A DNA stretch of 33,438 nucleotides, from contig CANSKS010000031.1 of NCBI GenBank assembly GCA_947647615.1, forward strand, positions 1 to 33,438, read 5' to 3'. The notes under the pieces are model-generated. The model searched no databases and had not been told where the DNA came from. It saw only the letters and a list, made by a program, of their open reading frames with translations. Positions 31,220 through 33,438 of this stretch are shown here, piece by piece; within the stretch, counting starts at the first letter, position 1; each line of letters starts with the position of its first letter. The DNA is from an uncultured Neglectibacter sp. (GTDB taxonomy: Bacteria; Bacillota; Clostridia; Oscillospirales; Acutalibacteraceae). The position numbers were made by a program, and so were the translations under genes.

Positions 31220-32164
31220 TTAGCAGAGCCATTTCCCGGCTCCCTTGAGCACTTCTTCCGCCTCTGCGAACATCTCGCGGATCATCTCGGCGGCAGGCTG
31301 TTCCTTTGTCACCATACCGGCTACCTGCCCTGCCAGGAAGTCCCCGGTTTTCTCGTCCCCCTCCACGGCGGCCCGGTACAGGGCCCCGGCTCCCAGCTTT
31401 TCCAACTCCTCGTCGGAAATAGAGCTGTATTCCGCCTTGAGGTACTCTTTGGCAAATTGGTTTTTAATTTGGCGCACCGGGTGGCCCAGCCGCCGGCCGG
31501 TGGTCATGGTGGCAATATCGTTGGCCTTTAAGACCTTCTTTTTATAGTTGGGATGCACGCCGCATTCCTCCGCCACCAGGAACCGGGTGCCTACCTGGAC
31601 GCCCACAGCCCCCAGCTGGAAGGCGGCGGCGATGCCCCGGCCGTCCCCAATGCCCCCGGCCGCCAGCACCGGCAAATGGGTGGCGTCGCAAACCTGGGGG
31701 GTGAGCACCATGGTGGTGAGCTCTCCCACATGGCCGCCGGATTCTCCGCCTTCGGCGATGACGGCGGAAGCCCCTGCCTTGGTGACCAGCTTTGCCATGC
31801 CCACCGAGGCCACCACCGGGATCACCTTGATCCCCGCTTCCAGCCAAAGGGGCATAAATTTTGAGGGGTTTCCCGCACCGGTGGTGACCACGGGCACCTT
31901 TTCTTCTGCCACCAGCTTTGCCACCTCCTCCGCAAAGGGGGAAAGGAGCATGATGTTGACGCCGAAGGGCTTTTTGGTAAGGCTCCGGGCCAGGTCGATT
32001 TGCCCCTTGAGGTATTCCGCGTTGGCGTTCATGGCAGAGATGATGCCCAGGCCTCCGCCGTTGGAAACGGCAGCCGCCAGCTTCCCGTCGGAAATCCAGG
32101 CCATGCCCCCCTGGAAAATGGGATATTCAATGCCCAGCAGGCTGCAAAGTGGGGTTTTTATCAT
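31220..32164 (-). CDS. fabK: Enoyl-ACP reductase II (FMN-dependent)
   Basis: A 314-residue TIM-barrel flavoprotein related to 2-nitropropane dioxygenase that completes each elongation cycle by reducing trans-2-enoyl-ACP. The N-terminal YPIFQGGMAWIS, the SNGGGLGII flavin loop, and GGESGGHVGE with the conserved histidine His145 identify FabK, the triclosan-resistant type. ATG at 32164 has AAGGTAGGA upstream; the frame is open to 32284 but that part has no homology. No fabI or fabL is in the window. Confidence 0.95.
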   Translation of the reverse strand: MIKTPLCSLLGIEYPIFQGGMAWISDGKLAAAVSNGGGLGIISAMNANAEYLKGQIDLARSLTKKPFGVNIMLLSPFAEEVAKLVAEEKVPVVTTGAGNPSKFMPLWLEAGIKVIPVVASVGMAKLVTKAGASAVIAEGGESGGHVGELTTMVLTPQVCDATHLPVLAAGGIGDGRGIAAAFQLGAVGVQVGTRFLVAEECGVHPNYKKKVLKANDIATMTTGRRLGHPVRQIKNQFAKEYLKAEYSSISDEELEKLGAGALYRAAVEGDEKTGDFLAGQVAGMVTKEQPAAEMIREMFAEAEEVLKGAGKWLC

Positions 32165-32222
32165 AGCAATTCCTACCTTTCTTTGGAGACAGATTAAAGA
32201 GGGCCGGTTCCCGGGAAAAGGG

Positions 32223-33179
32223 CTACCAGCGGAGAACGCAGGCTCCGTCGGAAAGGCCGCCGCCAAAGGCGGCCAGCACCACAATGTCCCCCCGGCTTAT
32301 TTTGCCCGCCCGGTTCCTTTCGTCCAGCAAAAGGGGCACGCTGGCTGCGGAGGTGTTGCCGTAACGGTCGATATTGACGCAGAATTTTTCCGGGGCGATC
32401 TCCGGCACCCGCTTCCTGGCCTCGTTGATGATGCGGTAATTGGCCTGGTGAGGGATGACAAGATCTACCTGGCTGCCGGTGAGCCCCGCCTGCTCCAGCA
32501 CGTCCTTAATATCGCCGGACATGGCGTTTACGGCGAATTTATAGGTTTCCTGGCCCTGCATGAACACGCAGTTCTTTTCCAGCTCCCTTTCGTAGAAGGG
32601 GGAGTTGTTCCAGCAGGTGGGAACGGAAATCACGTCGCAGCCCCCTTTGGTGTGCAGCCGGGAGGCCAGGTAGTTTTCCCCTTCTCCCAACACCGCCGCT
32701 CCGGCCCCGTCGCCGAAGATGCAGCAGGTGCTCCGGTCGGACCAATCGATAAGGCCGCTCATACGTTCCGCGCTGACCACCAGGACCTTTTTCACGGTTT
32801 TCCTGGCAAAGAAGCCGGCGGCCACCTCCAGGGCAAACAAAAAGCCGGGGCAGGCCGCATTCATATCGAAGGCAGGGCAGGAAGCCCCCAGCCGGTTCTG
32901 TACCATGCCCCCAAGACCCGGGGAAATGGTGTCGGCGCTGATGGTGGCCCCGATGATAAGGTCCAGCTCTTCCGGCTTTACCCCGGCGTTTTCCAGGGCC
33001 CCGGCCGCCGCCCGGACCCCCAGGTCCGTCACCGTTTCCTTTGTGCACACCCGGCGCTGCTTTACGCCGATGCGTTTTACGATCCATTCATCGGAGGTTT
33101 CTACAAACCGGGAAAGCTCCTCATTGGGAACCACTCGTTCCGGCACGGCGCTGCCTGTGCCCAAAATTTGGAAACTCAT
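32223..33179 (-). CDS. fabH: 3-oxoacyl-ACP synthase III
   Basis: A 318-residue initiating condensing enzyme that joins acetyl-CoA (or a branched primer) with malonyl-ACP. The catalytic cysteine is Cys110 in NAACPGF, with the His and Asn of VIPHQANYRI and GNTSAASVP. ATG at 33179 has AAAGGAAGAGGA eight bases upstream. It leads the operon. Immediately downstream is fabK, with a 58-base gap; in many clostridial operons acpP would lie here, but no such gene is present. Confidence 0.95.
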   Translation of the reverse strand: MSFQILGTGSAVPERVVPNEELSRFVETSDEWIVKRIGVKQRRVCTKETVTDLGVRAAAGALENAGVKPEELDLIIGATISADTISPGLGGMVQNRLGASCPAFDMNAACPGFLFALEVAAGFFARKTVKKVLVVSAERMSGLIDWSDRSTCCIFGDGAGAAVLGEGENYLASRLHTKGGCDVISVPTCWNNSPFYERELEKNCVFMQGQETYKFAVNAMSGDIKDVLEQAGLTGSQVDLVIPHQANYRIINEARKRVPEIAPEKFCVNIDRYGNTSAASVPLLLDERNRAGKISRGDIVVLAAFGGGLSDGACVLRW

Positions 33180-33263
33180 TCGGGGAATCCTCTTCCTTTC
33201 CGCCCCTTGAGGCATGGCCAAGAAAGGCCTTTCTGGTCAAATACGCAACCTTCAATGTCCTAT

Positions 33264-33292
33264 ATTTTATAAGAAAAGGGAGGATTTGTCAA
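33264..33292 (-). promoter_or_regulatory. Strong promoter of the fab-acc operon
   Basis: On the minus strand a perfect TTGACA (33287-33292), a 17-base spacer and TAAAAT (33264-33269) form a near-consensus housekeeping promoter about 80 bases before the fabH start. Confidence 0.82.
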
Positions 33293-33300
33293 ATGACAAA
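33285..33300. promoter_or_regulatory. Putative operator palindrome over the fab promoter
   Basis: TTTGTCA and TGACAAA form a 7-bp inverted repeat with a two-base centre, covering the -35 hexamer. Its half-site TTTG...CAAA resembles the sites of MarR-type FabT fatty-acid repressors (roughly TTTGAnnnTCAAA), but no regulator gene is next to the operon in this window. Binding there would block RNA polymerase. Confidence 0.5.
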
Positions 33301-33438
33301 CCCGCCGTTTATGCCAAAAAGCCTGAGCCAAGAGAGATTTCACAAAATCTCTTTTTTTCCTGTGTTTTCTTCCGGGAAGCCTCTCAAATGACAAACCCGC
33401 CGTTTATGCCAAAAAGCCTGAGCCAAGAGAGATTTCAC
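33289..33438. repeat. Perfect 55-base direct repeat at the window's right edge
   Basis: Bases 33289-33343 recur exactly at 33384-33438, a period of 95 bases. The second copy runs off the window, so the true repeat may be longer or have more units. The first copy overlaps the fab -35 and operator; in the second, the left operator half is not kept (CTCTCA in place of TTTGTCA). Confidence 0.9.
33333..33358 (+). terminator. Plus-oriented terminator-like hairpin between the direct repeats
   Basis: An 8-bp stem (33333-33340 with 33345-33352, four-base loop) is followed by seven T residues. No plus-strand gene in the window leads to it. It lies across the end of the first repeat copy, so the next copy may carry it too. 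Confidence 0.55.

Noticed and set aside
31548..33272. A 574-codon plus-strand frame across fabK and fabH
   Set aside because: It is the shadow of two well-supported genes, with low-complexity translation and no homology that I recognise.
33289..33438. CRISPR array at the right edge
   Set aside because: Only two units are visible, each 55 bases with a 40-base spacer that contains a T-run terminator; the repeat overlaps a promoter and no cas gene is near.

Overview
The window looks like chromosomal sequence from a fairly GC-rich, low-motility-type gut Clostridia (probably Oscillospirales/Ruminococcaceae-like). This rests on Gram-positive style Shine-Dalgarno sequences before nearly every gene, FMN-dependent FabK as the enoyl reductase, a NifZ-ThiI pair, a VanW-family lipoprotein, a sodium-pumping oxaloacetate decarboxylase with a separate biotin carrier, and an intergenic hairpin repeat I associate with this group. 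The assignment is an inference; no rRNA, tRNA, phage, insertion sequence or CRISPR array is visible.

Left part (1-8785): a small ricin-type lectin gene with a repetitive Lys/Ala/Pro tail (minus strand) diverges from a P-type cation ATPase (plus). Next comes a Phd/YefM-type antitoxin joined to the stump of a YoeB/Txe-type toxin, then about 700 bases without genes that carry a cluster of five short perfect hairpins. A minus-strand run follows (reading right to left): UgtP/MGDG-synthase-like glycosyltransferase, AlkD-like DNA repair protein, xylose-isomerase-like TIM-barrel protein, and an alpha/beta hydrolase.

Middle part (8786-17603): plus-strand genes for a VanW lipoprotein with a proline-rich repeat tail (preceded by a 53-base direct repeat), glutamine-dependent NAD+ synthetase, a D-2-hydroxyacid dehydrogenase, a NifZ-type cysteine desulfurase, ThiI (4-thiouridine in tRNA), and a secreted coiled-coil M23 peptidase. 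A minus-strand pair follows: an MFS transporter and a nucleoside hydrolase, probably a nucleoside uptake and salvage unit with its own promoter.

Right part (20100-33438): two large metabolic operons converge. The plus-strand operon encodes the gamma, biotin-carrier, beta and alpha subunits of an oxaloacetate decarboxylase sodium pump. The minus-strand operon is a full fatty-acid initiation and elongation set, fabH-fabK-fabD-fabG-fabF-accB-fabZ-accC-accD-accA, read from one strong promoter at 33264-33292 whose -35 lies inside a palindrome. It makes malonyl-CoA from acetyl-CoA and extends acyl chains, but no acyl carrier protein gene lies within it. Both operons use biotin carriers with mobile linkers, and back-to-back terminators separate them. 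The window ends in a perfect 55-base direct repeat upstream of fabH.

I did not find a clearly new multi-gene system. The items most worth a second look are non-coding: the hairpin cluster (4407-4743), the leader repeats before the VanW gene, the repeats inside the decarboxylase operon, and the palindrome plus repeats in front of the fab operon; and, among proteins, the lectin with a histone-H1-like tail and the broken toxin-antitoxin pair.
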